From Centrapalus pauciflorus (Eukaryota > Streptophyta > Magnoliopsida > Asterales > Asteraceae): DNA of 64,000 nucleotides. A program made the translations under genes and the position numbers. The stretch covers positions 1 to 64,000 of the forward strand of contig JAANYP010002997.1 of assembly GCA_020465985.1 (NCBI GenBank), given 5' to 3'. This document shows positions 10,805 through 22,497 of the stretch, one piece after another. How positions within the stretch are numbered: position 1 is the first letter of the stretch; each line of letters begins with the position of its first letter. The notes under the pieces were generated by a model. The model ran no database searches. It saw only the letters and a program-made list of their open reading frames with translations, and was not told where the DNA came from.

Positions 10805-12029
10805 GGGTTATTATCGAAAAAACCATCCGACCTTTTATGGTTTAACCACTCAATTTTTTTTCCAACCAAACAAACCACTAACCTTTTCATTTTTTGTTGG
10901 CTTGACCAATTTTTACCTGTTATCATAGTTGATTTGGTGACGTGACAATTACGTGACGCTTTTTATCATTGAAAAAACCACTCGAACTTTCAAATTTTTT
11001 TTGGTTTAACCATTTTCTTAAACTAAAAATTAAAACTACGAGGACCGATAATTCAATGAAATCAAACAAATCTTTTCATATTTTTATCAATAACAGTAAT
11101 ATATCAAATTAAAATCAAATTATTTTTATTTTTAAGTTTTTTTATTAAACACAAAAAATAAACTCAATTTAAGTTCTAAAATTGATTTATGAAATTTTAT
11201 AATAAAATTTTAGTTTTTAATTTTCTATTATTTTTTATTTTTTAAAAATTTATTGAATTATATTATTACTATCGTAGTGATTATTATTTAATTTATAAAA
11301 ATTATTTATTTACGATCCTTTAAAACATTCAAACCCTAACAAAAAAACAAAAAAACTAAATCAAAATCATATCAAATGGATTTCAACAGGTGAAAATTGA
11401 AAAAACAAATATCAATTTAAACATTACTTGATAGTTTTCTTACTTGAAACTATAATCAATTAACATAATTGTCAAGTGTCAACAGACTTGATGAACACTT
11501 CAAAATCTTAGATAATCAAATTGATTATAATCTGTTTGGATTAACGTACACAATGATAATGAAAAACTGATGAAGTAGAAGAGGATGATGATGATGATGA
11601 AGCACAAGAGATCAATGAAGCATCGTTGGTGATAAAAGCAATATAATGATGAAGAAAGAGAAAATCAGTTTTCTTGAAATTAATGTTTATTTTAGTCATT
11701 TGATGTTATGAGCAATATAATAACAGAAATTACAAAAATCTAAACATCAAATTAAATTAGAAAAATTAGATAACGAAAAACTAATAGGGTGGTTAAAGAA
11801 AACGAATTATCAAAGTTTGAATGGTTTTTTGATAACAACTCTAATTCATTTATATACATAAACAACAATTGACCGGTAAAAAATGAATAGCTAAACCAAT
11901 AAATTTGAAAGTATATTGATTAAACTAATAGAAAATAAAAAGTGTATTTTTTTGATCGGTTGGAAAAAAAATTGAATGGTTAAACCGAAAAAATCATAAA
12001 AGCTCGGATTGTTTTTTTAAAAATAACCT
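10805..12029. mobile_element. MULE-like non-autonomous element (1.2 kb)
   Basis: The left terminus GGGTTATTATCGAAAAAACC mirrors the right terminus (inverse AGGTTATTTTTAAAAAAACA), and similarity continues for roughly 90 bp or more, including AAACC-AATTTTTTTTCCAACC. Flanks are TATATTCTT (10796-10804) and TAAATTCTT (12030-12038), an 8/9 match to a 9-bp duplication typical of Mutator-like elements. No transposase frame. Confidence 0.75.
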
Positions 12030-13156
12030 TAAATTCTTTGTACAGATGTATATATAATATTTTATATGTCTTTAAAAGATATGCATACATACACAATTAC
12101 ACACACATATATAAATAATAGTAAATATTTTAGTTACAAAATAGAAATTTTGGGCTAGCCAACTATATAAATAATTGCTTTACAAGTAAATCTACCAAAT
12201 GTGAAATTGACGTTTTTCTGATGCTTTAAATTAAAACCGTTTAAATTATTGTATAATATGTTTAAAATAATCATCTTTAATTAACCACCAAAGCAAGTGT
12301 TACTACTTACTAATGATTAAATTAAATAAATATTTTGTGGTTAAAAATTTACGATGGACTTTGCTTTACTTTATTCCTAAAATGAGGATGTTTCAACTAA
12401 ATATCATATTCACACATTAATGCATTGAATTCCATAAATCCCTATGTTATGACATATAATTTATAGGACACATCCTTAATTTGAAGTCTCCAAATATACT
12501 TAGGATTTACGTAATTCTTCTTAAAAGAACCTCGTCAGAATAATTACACGTATATATACAGACGTTAGTTGTCCATGCCTTTAGAAGAAACGAAAAGCCA
12601 AGTTGATGATAGTTTTGTTTTAATTATCATAACTTATTAGAATCAATAAGTTCTTATAAGGATCATGATATATTTATTTTTTTAAATCAGCCATCTACCC
12701 AGTTAAGGCCTAAAAAGCATACATAATCTTAAATTTAATAGATTTTAGTGAATTTAAATTATTCTGATATGAATTTTATTTTTGCAATTAAACAAATCAG
12801 TGACACACAAATATTGGAGCCCCATTTATATTCTTATTCTTAGAAAAAAGGGCCACACCTACCGCTCTACCCAAAATAATAAATTTGAGCATTGTGTCAA
12901 AAAGCAACAAGTAGACTCCTTTGGGGGGTTAAAGTTTGTAATTATTGGGGCCTAAATAATATTTGAACAAAGAGTCTAAAATACTCTTCAAAAAGAATAT
13001 TTTTGACCTTTTGGAATGTCAAAAATCGTCTAAATGTTTTTTTTTTTGCTAGTAAAAACCTCTAAAGATTTATTTATTTTTATAATAAAATGTTATTACT
13101 TCAAATCTAGGTATCTAACAGGTGAAAATCATAAAACTATACAAACTGACAACTTA
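12030..13156. other. AT-rich intergenic DNA
   Basis: No gene or repeat boundary recognised. Confidence 0.5.
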
Positions 13157-14065
13157 GGTGGCGTTTGGTTCGTAGAATATTTTAGAAAGAGTTGAAATCT
13201 TTTAAGAAATTGGAATATGCAGAGAATTGGAATTGGAATGTAAATCATGTTTGGTTGGCTAAAAAATGAAATTGTAATCCAATTTCATAATTTGTTTAAT
13301 TCATAAACTGTCAAATAAGTTATAATTAAATAAGATCAAATGACAAAATACATTTTTTTTATTATTTTATTATTATTTTATTCTTGCTTTATATAAGTGG
13401 ATGTAATAACGTGGGTCTCGATAGGGTAGGTAAGGTTGGGTGGGTCATGGGGTAAGGTAAAGGTGGTGTGGTTGGGTCGTGGGTAATGTAAGGTAAGGGT
13501 GGTGTGAGTGGGTCGTCGGGTAAGGTAATGTAAGGTAGGACAGGTGAGTGTGTTGTAGTGGCTAGGGTAGGGTAGGTGCATGGTCTGGTTAATATAGGTG
13601 CAGAGTGGATTGGGTAGGGTAGGATAAGATAGGATGAAATGTGTTAGTAGAAGTGGACAAGTCTCCAATGTAGAAATAGAATGATGTATAGGATAGGGTG
13701 GGATGGTATGTGATGGGATGTGGTGGGATGGGTAACGTATGACGGATGAGGGCTGGGTGGGTAGGAGGTAAAAGTAGGGTGGATAGGGTAGGATGTGTGG
13801 GTGGGTGGGGTGTGGTAGGGTAAGGTTATATAGGATAGTGTAGGTGAAGGTGGGGTAAGGTAATATATGGTGTAGTATAGTGTGTTCCATGTAAAGGGTA
13901 TTTTGTAATCAACCACTTTCTCATTTTAAAAGAAATTGAATTCCATCCATAGTATGAAGGATGAAAATTTTAATTTTGATAGAATCAAATTCATTTTTAT
14001 AGTTGAACCAAACAAATGAACTAACCCCTCTAATTCACTTGGATTCCAATGAACCAAACGTCATC
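13157..14065. mobile_element. PIF/Harbinger-like MITE carrying a G-rich minisatellite
   Basis: The left end GGTGGCGTTTGGTTCGTAGA and the right end (inverse GATGACGTTTGGTTCATTGG) are terminal inverted repeats of the 'GTTTGGTT' type. TTA flanks both sides (13154-13156, 14066-14068), the usual Harbinger duplication. Terminal halves are ordinary AT-rich MITE sequence; the centre (about 13405-13880) is a degenerate G-rich repeat. Confidence 0.75.
13405..13880 (+). repeat. degenerate G-rich minisatellite
   Basis: Nearly 480 bp of GGGT, GGTAAGG and GGTGG words with G on the plus strand and almost no C. A loose unit of about 45 bp (GGTAAGGTAA, GGTGGTGTG, GGGTCGTGGG) can be followed for two to three copies at the left. 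The open frame on the minus strand is a by-product of the strand bias. Confidence 0.8.
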
Positions 14066-15942
14066 TTATTCTTAAATGTTAGAGGGAGAAGAAAAGAAAT
14101 AATTTTTTCTAAACCTATTTTTTTTAATTTTAAAAACCTTTTTATTTAGGTTATGTTTGATTTTTAAATGTTAAATGTCTTAATTTTCAAATCACTTTTA
14201 ACATAAAAGAGGTGGTGTTGAGGCTCACAACATAGATGTAGAGAGTGAGAAGACAGTAGTAGGTTTTGGAGACAAAGGTCAAAGGGAGTCCTCTTAAAAA
14301 TATATTAGAACATGTTTATAATCTTAAATAGAACATGTTCACAACTTTTAAATTATTAAAACAAAACTTTAACTAACAACCTAAAATACTAAAAAAAAAC
14401 CTCTTATTTTCATACTTTAAAACTTAAAATTAAGGTGTAAACTAATAAAACCATGAAATATCTTATAGGATGTTGTTATATGTCAAACATTTTAATTGAT
14501 TTTTTAAATATTTTTGGAAACTAAAGGTTGTTTCAATATGCATTTAAAAGTGTTATTTATTAACCTTGCGAGTATATAAATAATAAAATTTCTTCTCCCT
14601 TTGAAGCCATGTATTTGAGGAATCAATAGCACTTCTTTATGGTATTAAAATGTCATAAATCTTTCCCAAATCCAATTTCTTATAGGGTGGATGCTTTTTA
14701 TTATTCGAAAATCAAACATATCATTAACAATCAATACAAAAGAATACAAAGTTTAGCCTCTAAACAAATCAATAGCCAGGACCAAAACGAATATGAGAAA
14801 GTGCACACATATGAGAGTACATTAGAGAGAAAGATTTATAAAGTTATAGAAACATTAACGCCAGCAGAACTTGAAGAAGAAAAAAATAAAAAAACAAAAC
14901 TACAAAATTGTAAAACCAAAGGAGACCTGAGAACCAAAAACATGTCATGATACAAGTTTATCTTAGCAAATCATTACAAATGCTAGCAACAATATGCAAT
15001 TTGATGAGGAAAACAACCAAAGAAGCCTTGCTCGTGCATACAAAAAAAAAAACAACGGTTAAAAACCTTCGAAGCAACACTAAACATACATTCAACCGTG
15101 ACCCAAACAACATCGAATCCATACAAAATTAAATAGACTAATACAAAAAGTCGAGAACACATATTTTTGTCATAATACTTATCTTGAAAATCTCAATAAA
15201 GATATTATAAAACATTAATATGTAGTTTCAGCTTTTCAATGTCTACCGATGATTTCTAAGAATTTATAAAGCTACTAAATTACTTAATTTTCCTATGAAT
15301 TTTGAATTTTTAAGAATTTTATTTCTTGAACTTAAATAAAAGGTCGTTTTTGTTTTATTTACTTTTAAAACTAAAATAACTATTTCATGGTATACTTCTT
15401 TTAGCAGTCACATCTTGTAAGCGATAACATAAGGAGATGTCAGTAATCCAATGCAGGAATAATCGTCTGACATTGTTGGTAATATATAAAAATACATTAA
15501 ATCTCATCCAAAATCCAATCTTTTATATTGAAAGATCCTTTCTTCCTTTCTAGTCTATGAAAAACAAAACAACTTCAATAGATTATTTATTTTAGATAGT
15601 ATTTTATTTAATGCTATCATCTCCTATCAGGTATACGTGTTATACATATTTAATCAACATATTATGGAATATTTAGGTGGCAAATAAAAGATTATGTAGC
15701 CCAAAATTGATAAAATATCTTCAGTATGTACAACTTATAATCATACGAGAACTCTTAAATATTCTTATCATATCTATGTATTGATTCTATTCTCATGTAG
15801 AGTTACACACTTACACATATAAGTATATGCGTGTTGAGAACACGAAATATGCATATATTACATTACGTAATATACATATATACTATTCACATTATGATAT
15901 GTATATTTATGATTTTAATAGATTCATATATCTATTCCACCT
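14066..15942. other. AT-rich intergenic DNA
   Basis: There is a 103-codon frame at 14639-14950 and a shorter one after it. Both are rich in K, N and I with no recognisable domain, promoter or codon bias, so I treat them as chance. Confidence 0.5.
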
Positions 15943-15967
15943 CCCCCCCCCCCCCCCCCCCCCCCCC
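15943..15967. repeat. poly-C tract
   Basis: A run of about 25 C (with the last T at 15968), followed by a short CT-rich stretch. Confidence 0.9.
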
Positions 15968-16001
15968 TCCCCCTCTCTCAGTCTATCTCTATCTCTCATA
16001 T

Positions 16002-16050
16002 CAGGGTCAGTCCAATCATTTTTGGGACCCCAAGCAAAAAATTAAAAAGG

Positions 16051-16055
<5 letters not shown>
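16002..16055 (+). mobile_element. 5' fragment of a hAT-like element, split by a nested insertion
   Basis: CAGGGTCAGTCCAATCATTT then TTGGGACCCCAAGC and ...GGACCCTATA matches the start of the hAT-like element at 22226. The continuation (AATTCAAGT...AAATGAT) reappears at about 17060-17100, after the (TA)n tract and the element at 16146-17048. Confidence 0.6.

Positions 16056-16142
<87 letters not shown>
16055..16142. repeat. (TA)n microsatellite, about 88 bp
   Basis: Uninterrupted TA units; left border of the inverted-repeat element copy 2. Confidence 0.95.
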
Positions 16143-16145
<3 letters not shown>

Positions 16146-17048
16146 GGAGGTTCAATTGAGAACTTTTATGCATCGAGGTATAAAAGAACCTATATCATCC
16201 ATTAGATCAAAAAATTGTATGGATTAGATTAATGACAAAAGGGTAAATAGTTGAACAATTTTATGCATCTTGTGCATTATAGAAACAAACAAGGAATGAC
16301 ATTTTGGGAAATGTGCAAACCTCATTAAATTTTATATTTCAACAAATAATCAAATAATAAATGTTAAATAAATTCAATTGATACATTTTCAGATTTAACA
16401 AAAATTACACAAATTCAAAAAAGATGATGGAGATCGATGCATTTCATCGTTAATCGTGTTTATCTATGCATTGTGTTTAAAAAAGACGCATTCAACAAAA
16501 AATACACAAATTCATTTATGCATCGTGTTCAACTTGTTCATCATTAATCTATACATCGTGTTCGTCGTTCATATTCTTCATTCATCTATGCATCGTCATT
16601 GTTCATCATCCATTTATGCATCATCATTTTGTTGTTCACCGTTCATCATCCATCTATGCATCGTCATTGTTCATTATCCATCTATGCATCATCAATCTAT
16701 GCATCGTGTTCTTCATAATCACCAACGGTTGCATTTCTTGTTCATGTTCATCTTCAATATCGTTGTTCATCGTTAATCTTCGTCTTCAAATCATCATCAC
16801 TATGAAAATCATGAAGAACACGATTAAAGAGAGAGAGAGATGGAGAGGAAAATGAGGAATGTAGTTAATATGAGATTTTCATTCAAAATGTAACTCCTAA
16901 TTATCTTTTAATGATTTTTAGAAATAAATTAATTATCATATCTTTAGTTTTCCCTAAATGCCCTTTGTGCACCATTGGTAGATTATTCGATGCACAAAAG
17001 TTTCTCGAGGTTCTCGATGCATAAAAATTTTCAATTGAACCTCAATCT
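16146..17048. mobile_element. inverted-repeat element between (TA)n tracts, copy 2
   Basis: The left end GAGGTTCAATTGAGAACTTT with TATGCATCGAGG is mirrored at 17009-17043 (CTCGATGCATAAAAATTTTC...GAACCTC). The right end continues CAATCTATATATGTGTG, a short TA/TG tract. Inside are many 'CATCTATGCATCGT' and 'GTTCATCATC' phrases shared with copies 3 and 4. No coding capacity. Confidence 0.7.
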
Positions 17049-17099
17049 ATATATGTGTGTGTGTATTTAAAATAAACAAAATTCAAGTCCAAATGATGC

Positions 17100-18686
17100 T
17101 TGTACCTTTCCCTCTAATTGCTTGCGCTAGAGGTTAGGTAAGTTATAAAATTTTGTGTTTAAAAAAAGTCATATACCAACCTCCATATTATACGAGAAAC
17201 GATTTGTATACAACAAAGTTTTGAAATACACAACAATTTTATATAAATTGATTATCTTACCATTACTAACATTTTTATCATCATAATATATTACTTTCTA
17301 AAAATAAAAATAAAATAATCTTTTCGTATGAAATTGTTTCGTATGGAGTCCACACCCCTGGCCAAGAGGATCGCAGGCCGTGGCTTTTCAGTTATGATAG
17401 TTGGAAGGTGGGCGCAGGCGCAATTGACCAAAGTCCTGCCATGTGCACCTATTTGACTCGTGTATTATCATATCATATTTGAAAACGACCTCCAATATAT
17501 ATATATACACACACACACACAAATATCTTTCCTTTTATTCTTTTTTTTTTTTCCTATAGTTTAATATCCTCATATTATCTTTTTATATGCTATAAAATAA
17601 AATAAGTTCGAATTTTTAAAAGTTCTAACTTCACCATTTTAATCGATAACATGATGACTCTACATGTAACGTGTCGATTTATTATGACACGTCAACATAC
17701 ACGTATTATTATATCCATCATGGCTTGTGATGTAGCCACACGAAAATCAAATAAAATACCCTCGAATTGTATTTCTATAATTTCATTTTTCATATCATCA
17801 GAAGTTGTATACACTACAAACCTTCCTAGACTCATAAAGGATAAAATAGTAATTCAATAAGTCAACTGAAAATAGGAAAAAGTGCATCTAAAAATCAAAA
17901 AGTTGCATGATTGAGTGGGAAATGTAGTAAAAGCAAAAATTGACTTTGGCCTAGTTATTTAGAAATTCAATTATATTCTGAGAATTGTGTGAAATGATGA
18001 TATTTTCAAGATATTATTCATCTATAAAGTTCATTGAAACATGATATTGATAGATTAAGGATATATAAAACTGACCTTAATACTTAATTATCAAAATCCT
18101 ATTTCAATAAAAAGCAAGTAATTATTGAGATATAATCTATATACATATTAATAAAGAAGAACATTTTACACCATATGACGCTCTCTCCTTAAGTTTTATC
18201 TTTAATATTCCGTCTTTTTTCCTTAAATAAATCTATGAATTTTCTAAACAGTTAATGTTTAAATATATAAAGACAAAAATAAAAGTTACATTTGCTACTT
18301 AACTTATTGAAATTTTACTCTTATATAAATTTTGATTAAACCGTTACTTTCATTTTCAATATTTAATCATAATTATATCATAAAATTATTATAACATACA
18401 ATTCAAATTATAATTTCGTACATAGTTATTTTATTTATTTTATATCATGACTTTTAAAGTTTTAATAAACAATCACTCCAGAGTCGAGACTTTAACCATA
18501 TTATATGCCTTAAGCCTTAATAAATCATACATGGATATGGCCCATGAAAGTTGAACTTCAAGCCCACTTTTTCATAAGCCTACTTTGTTCATAAATACAT
18601 CTCTTCAAAACTAGAAGATGGGCCTTTAGGGTTTAGCCGTTCAGGGCAGTAAACTATTAAATTAATAATCTTTTTAGTTACATTTA
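17100..18686. other. AT-rich intergenic DNA
   Basis: A small GC-richer patch at 17345-17455 has no recognised identity. A TCTATATACATATTAATAAA phrase near 18136 resembles a Helitron 5' end, but no partner 3' end was found. Confidence 0.4.
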
Positions 18687-19842
18687 GGGAAAACTGCACA
18701 AAATAGCAACCTACTGTACATAAAGTTTTTATTACAGCAACTTACCAAAAATTTCGTCCAAAATAGCATCCTATCATCTTAACTTTTTTTTATTAAAGCA
18801 TTGAACTCTAGAAAATCATTCCATAATAGCAACCGTTGATGACTGGGTGTGGTTGGGTGCTGACTAGGCATCCACGTAAGCTGCTATGTCAGCACCGTGT
18901 TTGCGCAAAATAGCAATGTACGCGTAAAATAGCAACGTACTGCGTAAAATAACAATGTACTTTTAAAATTGCAAGATATCACAAAATAGCAATGTATTAA
19001 TTTTATATATTTTTAACCAAAAACCGAAAATATTCTAATCCTAAATATTTTTATAATCTTAAACTTAAATTTAATTTAATTAACCAAAAAATGTTCGTAA
19101 ATTTTTTTCAGTCGGTAAAAAATTAAAAATTCAATGTGTTCATCATTTTTTTTCGTTCGAAGTATAAAACCAATTTATTTTCTTTTTTCCATTCGAATAT
19201 ATAGAAAGCTGAAATATTTTGTCATTTGTAATTTTAATTTTTTGAAACGGAAAAAACAACCATCCATTAGAATTTTAAACTTTTTTAAATGGGAAAAATC
19301 AATGAACCATCATGATTTTAATTTGTTCAAACGAAAAAAAAGAACCATTTATATAAAAATAATGATGCATTATATTAGTTTTCAATTTTTGTCGAATGTA
19401 AAAAACGACGGAAATTTCGTTTTGTAATTATTTCGAACGGAGAAAAATGATCAACCGATCAAAATTTTAATTTTTCCTATAAAAAAAATGACGTTGTTCG
19501 TATAATATTTAAGACTAATAATATATAAAATTAATACATTGCTATTTTATGATATGTTGCTATTTTAGGAGTACGTTGCTATTTTATGATATGTTGCTAT
19601 TTTAGCGGTACGTTGCTATTTTGCGCAAACCCGGTGCTGACATGGCAGCTTACGTGGATGTCTAGTCAGCACCCAACCACACCCAGTCATCAACAGTTGC
19701 TATTATGGAATAATTTTTTTAGAGTTCAATGCTTTAATAAAAAATGTTAAGATGGTAGGATGCTATTTTAGACGAATTATTTGGTAGGTTGCTGTAATAA
19801 AAACTTTATGTACAGTAAGTTGCTATTTTGCGCAGTTTTTCC
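18687..19842. mobile_element. MULE-like element with long terminal inverted repeats
   Basis: The flanks are the identical 9-mer TTACATTTA (18678-18686 and 19843-19851). Terminal repeats begin GGGAAAACTGCACAAAATAG and inversely GGAAAAACTGCGCAAAATAG and stay more than about 90% alike for at least 280 bp. The centre (about 19090-19500) holds short degenerate repeats of the TTTTTTCGTTCGAA type pointing inwards from both sides. No transposase. Confidence 0.9.
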
Positions 19843-20119
19843 TTACATTTATTATCTAATTTAAAAGTAATATCTTAATTAATCATTATCAAATTTTTTA
19901 CTTGTATAAATCCAACATAGAAGTTAATAGATTTTTCAAAATTTTATTTTAAAGAAGGAACAATCTTAGGTATGTTTGATTTCAAATTTCATGATTACAA
20001 GTTATGAAATCCATAAAACGTTCTCCTTATTCTTTATATTCAGAGATGAAAGTTTTAATAAGACTCCGCCACAAGGTTTTACAAATAAATTTATCTATTG
20101 TTAATGAGTAGTTATTAGA

Positions 20120-20628
20120 GGGATAATTGCGGAAAAAACCATCAATTTGTCACTCATTTGTGATTAAAACCCAAACCATTTTTCGTTGCACAGAAAACCC
20201 CGAACTAACTAAAAATCAGTCAAATCGAGGTTTTATGAATGTAGCCCGTTGAAACCGGTTATTAATCCTATCTGGACCGGTAAATAACCTACGTTGAATA
20301 AGTTTTAATTGTTGAAATTGGTTGCCAAGTATTACACATCATTTAAACCCCTGTTGATAATTTTTAAAAAGAATTATATCATCAACGAGTGTTTAAATGA
20401 TGTGTAATACTTGTCAATCGGTTTCAACAATTAAAATTTATTCCACGTAGGTTATTTATCGGTCCACGTTGGATTAATAACCGGTTTCAACCGGTTAACC
20501 ATTGATAAAACTTTGATTTACTGATTTTTAGTTAGTTCAGTGTTTTCTATACAACAAAAAATGGTTTGAGGTTTTAATCACAAAATCCTGACAAGTTGAG
20601 GGTTTTTTTTTTTTTGCGCAGTTATCCC
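20120..20628. mobile_element. fold-back MULE-like element
   Basis: The whole 509 bp is nearly one palindrome: each block of the left arm (for example TTGAAACCGGTTATTAATCC and AAGTATTACACATCATTTAA) returns inverted in the right arm with only about 30 bp of loop. Flanks GTTATTAGA (20111-20119) and GTTATTATA (20629-20637) match at 8 of 9 positions. Confidence 0.85.
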
Positions 20629-20637
20629 GTTATTATA

Positions 20638-21252
20638 TAGCAAAACGATCAATATAAAACCTTGAGTTTTTTAAAATATAAAGCTATTGATACAAAATCA
20701 TTAATAATAATTATATGATTTTTGGGGTGATTTGAAATTCTAACAAAGGATTTGAAAACGAAGCATATATTTCTGTTTCAATATATGTGTATGTGTATAG
20801 TTGAGAAATGACTCAACCCGAACTGTATGGGCCCGACCGATAAAGTCATCAAATGGAAAATGACCCGAAAGCGATAAGCTCTTTGGAGTAGGCTGTGGGC
20901 GGTTAGACCTGAAGCCATCTGATATAGATTTGTATAGTGGGTTGGGCTCGGCCCATTACTAATGTTTAATTTGTGTGGTTTAGGATTTCTTTCTTATTAT
21001 TGTTTTTGAACGACAAACTATTCTTACTTTTGTCCGTGGACGTATGTCACATCGACCAAACCACGTAAATCTCGTGTATTCTTGTGTGTGTGTGTGTGTG
21101 TGTGTTTCTTGTTCGTTACATAACATGTATAATTCGATGAAATGTTGAACACAATTCCTCTAATGAACCATTTCCAACGACTAATCCCTACAACAACATA
21201 ACTTCTACGAGAAACCCACTCGATCAGCGAACAAATAGAACCCATCCACTGC
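20638..21252. other. intergenic DNA with a short (GT)n tract
   Basis: Includes a (TG)n run near 21083-21105. GC content rises towards the receptor-kinase relic on the right. No gene is called. Confidence 0.4.
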
Positions 21253-21439
21253 TCAGCTAGATCGACTTGCGATATGTGGCCGATAGAGGAAAAGAGAGCT
21301 GATCAAGGGTTTCTCCGCATTCTCACACCAACAAGGCAACAACTCTTTTATGTTTCGTTTCATATTTAAACCCTCTGTTTGTTCCTTGTCCACACCGGCT
21401 TTCAACAAACAAGAGAAAAGGGCATATTGGGGTAGGGGT

Positions 21440-21552
21440 GTTATATGTGGACCAAATACCCGAACCGAACCGGTACCGGTCCCGAATAGGACCGATTGTA
21501 AAGTAATGGTCCGGTCCTCGGGTTTAGATTTTAGCCAAATTCGGGTATCCTG
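21440..21552. repeat. CCGAACCGGTACCGG-rich repeat fragment
   Basis: Phrases such as GAACCGAACCGGTACCGGTC and GGTCCGGTCCTCGGG. The pattern is like that of the repeat at 43928-44395. It interrupts the 3' end of the receptor-kinase relic. Confidence 0.5.
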
Positions 21553-22225
21553 AATACGCTGCAACTCGTGCACAAGATTCTTGATCTTCATACGTTGTGG
21601 TGGTGAATCCATCGAGCACGATACTCCAACCTTGACGATTGAAGCCAAACATTCCTTTACGATATTTGTGTGTGCAACCTTACTTTTCTTAGCAATTACA
21701 TCCTCTTCATGAAAGGTTACAAGATTCCGGTGTCGCATATAGACTCCCATTAGGCATGAACTCGTATACCAAGGCTACTAGGAGGTTCCCGTATAACTGA
21801 TTTCCTGTGAAATCTAGATAATAGAGCCGATGAGAAAGATTACCAATTGATCTGGGAAGCACTGCTTGAAATTTGCAATGATCAAGATCCAATTTTTCTA
21901 ATTTGCTGCAGTTTTGCAAAGAATCAATAAACGTCATTTTTCATCAGAATCTCCACTTCCAAAAAGGTTTCCACCTAAGGTAATTTGATAAAGACTATGC
22001 AGTTTTCCAAATTCGATCATCAACTTGCCACTAAATTTGCTTTCAATCATTTCAAGAAGTCCTAATTTTGAACAATTAGAGATCCAGATCGGAAGAAGTC
22101 CAGCGAGTTGGTTAACGCTTAATTGAATAGTCACAAGCTGAGGGAACACTGTAGCGATGGCGGAGGGAAGACTACCAGTAAGCTGATTTACAGCCAAGGA
22201 ATGATCAGTTTGGAGTGAGGCATCA

Positions 22226-22497
22226 GGGCTGGTCCAATCATTTTTTAGACCCCGGGTAAAAATTTAAAATGGGCACTATAAATATACATGTATATTTAAG
22301 ATAAGTATAATTCAAGTAAAAATGATAAATTAACAACAACAACTTATAATTATATAATGTTAAAATTAAAAACTTTTCAAGTCAATAACCTTATTTAATC
22401 GCTAAAAGGCCTAAATATATAATAGGTTTTTTGAGTTTGAGCTCCTATAATTAATGGGCTCTGAACGATTGCACGTGTTAACCTTACTCAGGGCCGG
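22226..22497. mobile_element. hAT-like element inserted in the LRR relic
   Basis: Ends are CAGGGCTGGTCC and GGGCCGGCCCTG (imperfect inverted repeats). Flanking octamers on the minus strand are ATCGCTTG and ATGCCTCA, half conserved. Removing the element and one octamer rejoins the LRR frame as SIYN|ASLQTDHSLAVNQ. The 5' part matches the fragments at 16002-16055 and 17060-17100. Confidence 0.65.

Noticed and set aside
13378..13916. 170-codon minus-strand frame rich in HTILPYP
   Set aside because: It is the complement of the G-rich minisatellite, which lacks stops because of base bias.
14639..15132. 103- and 61-codon plus-strand frames
   Set aside because: Lys/Asn/Ile-rich as expected of AT-rich DNA, with no domain, promoter or conservation cue.
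17345..17455. GC-rich patch considered as a tRNA or small RNA gene
   Set aside because: No cloverleaf arms or GGTTCGAATCC-type box could be found.
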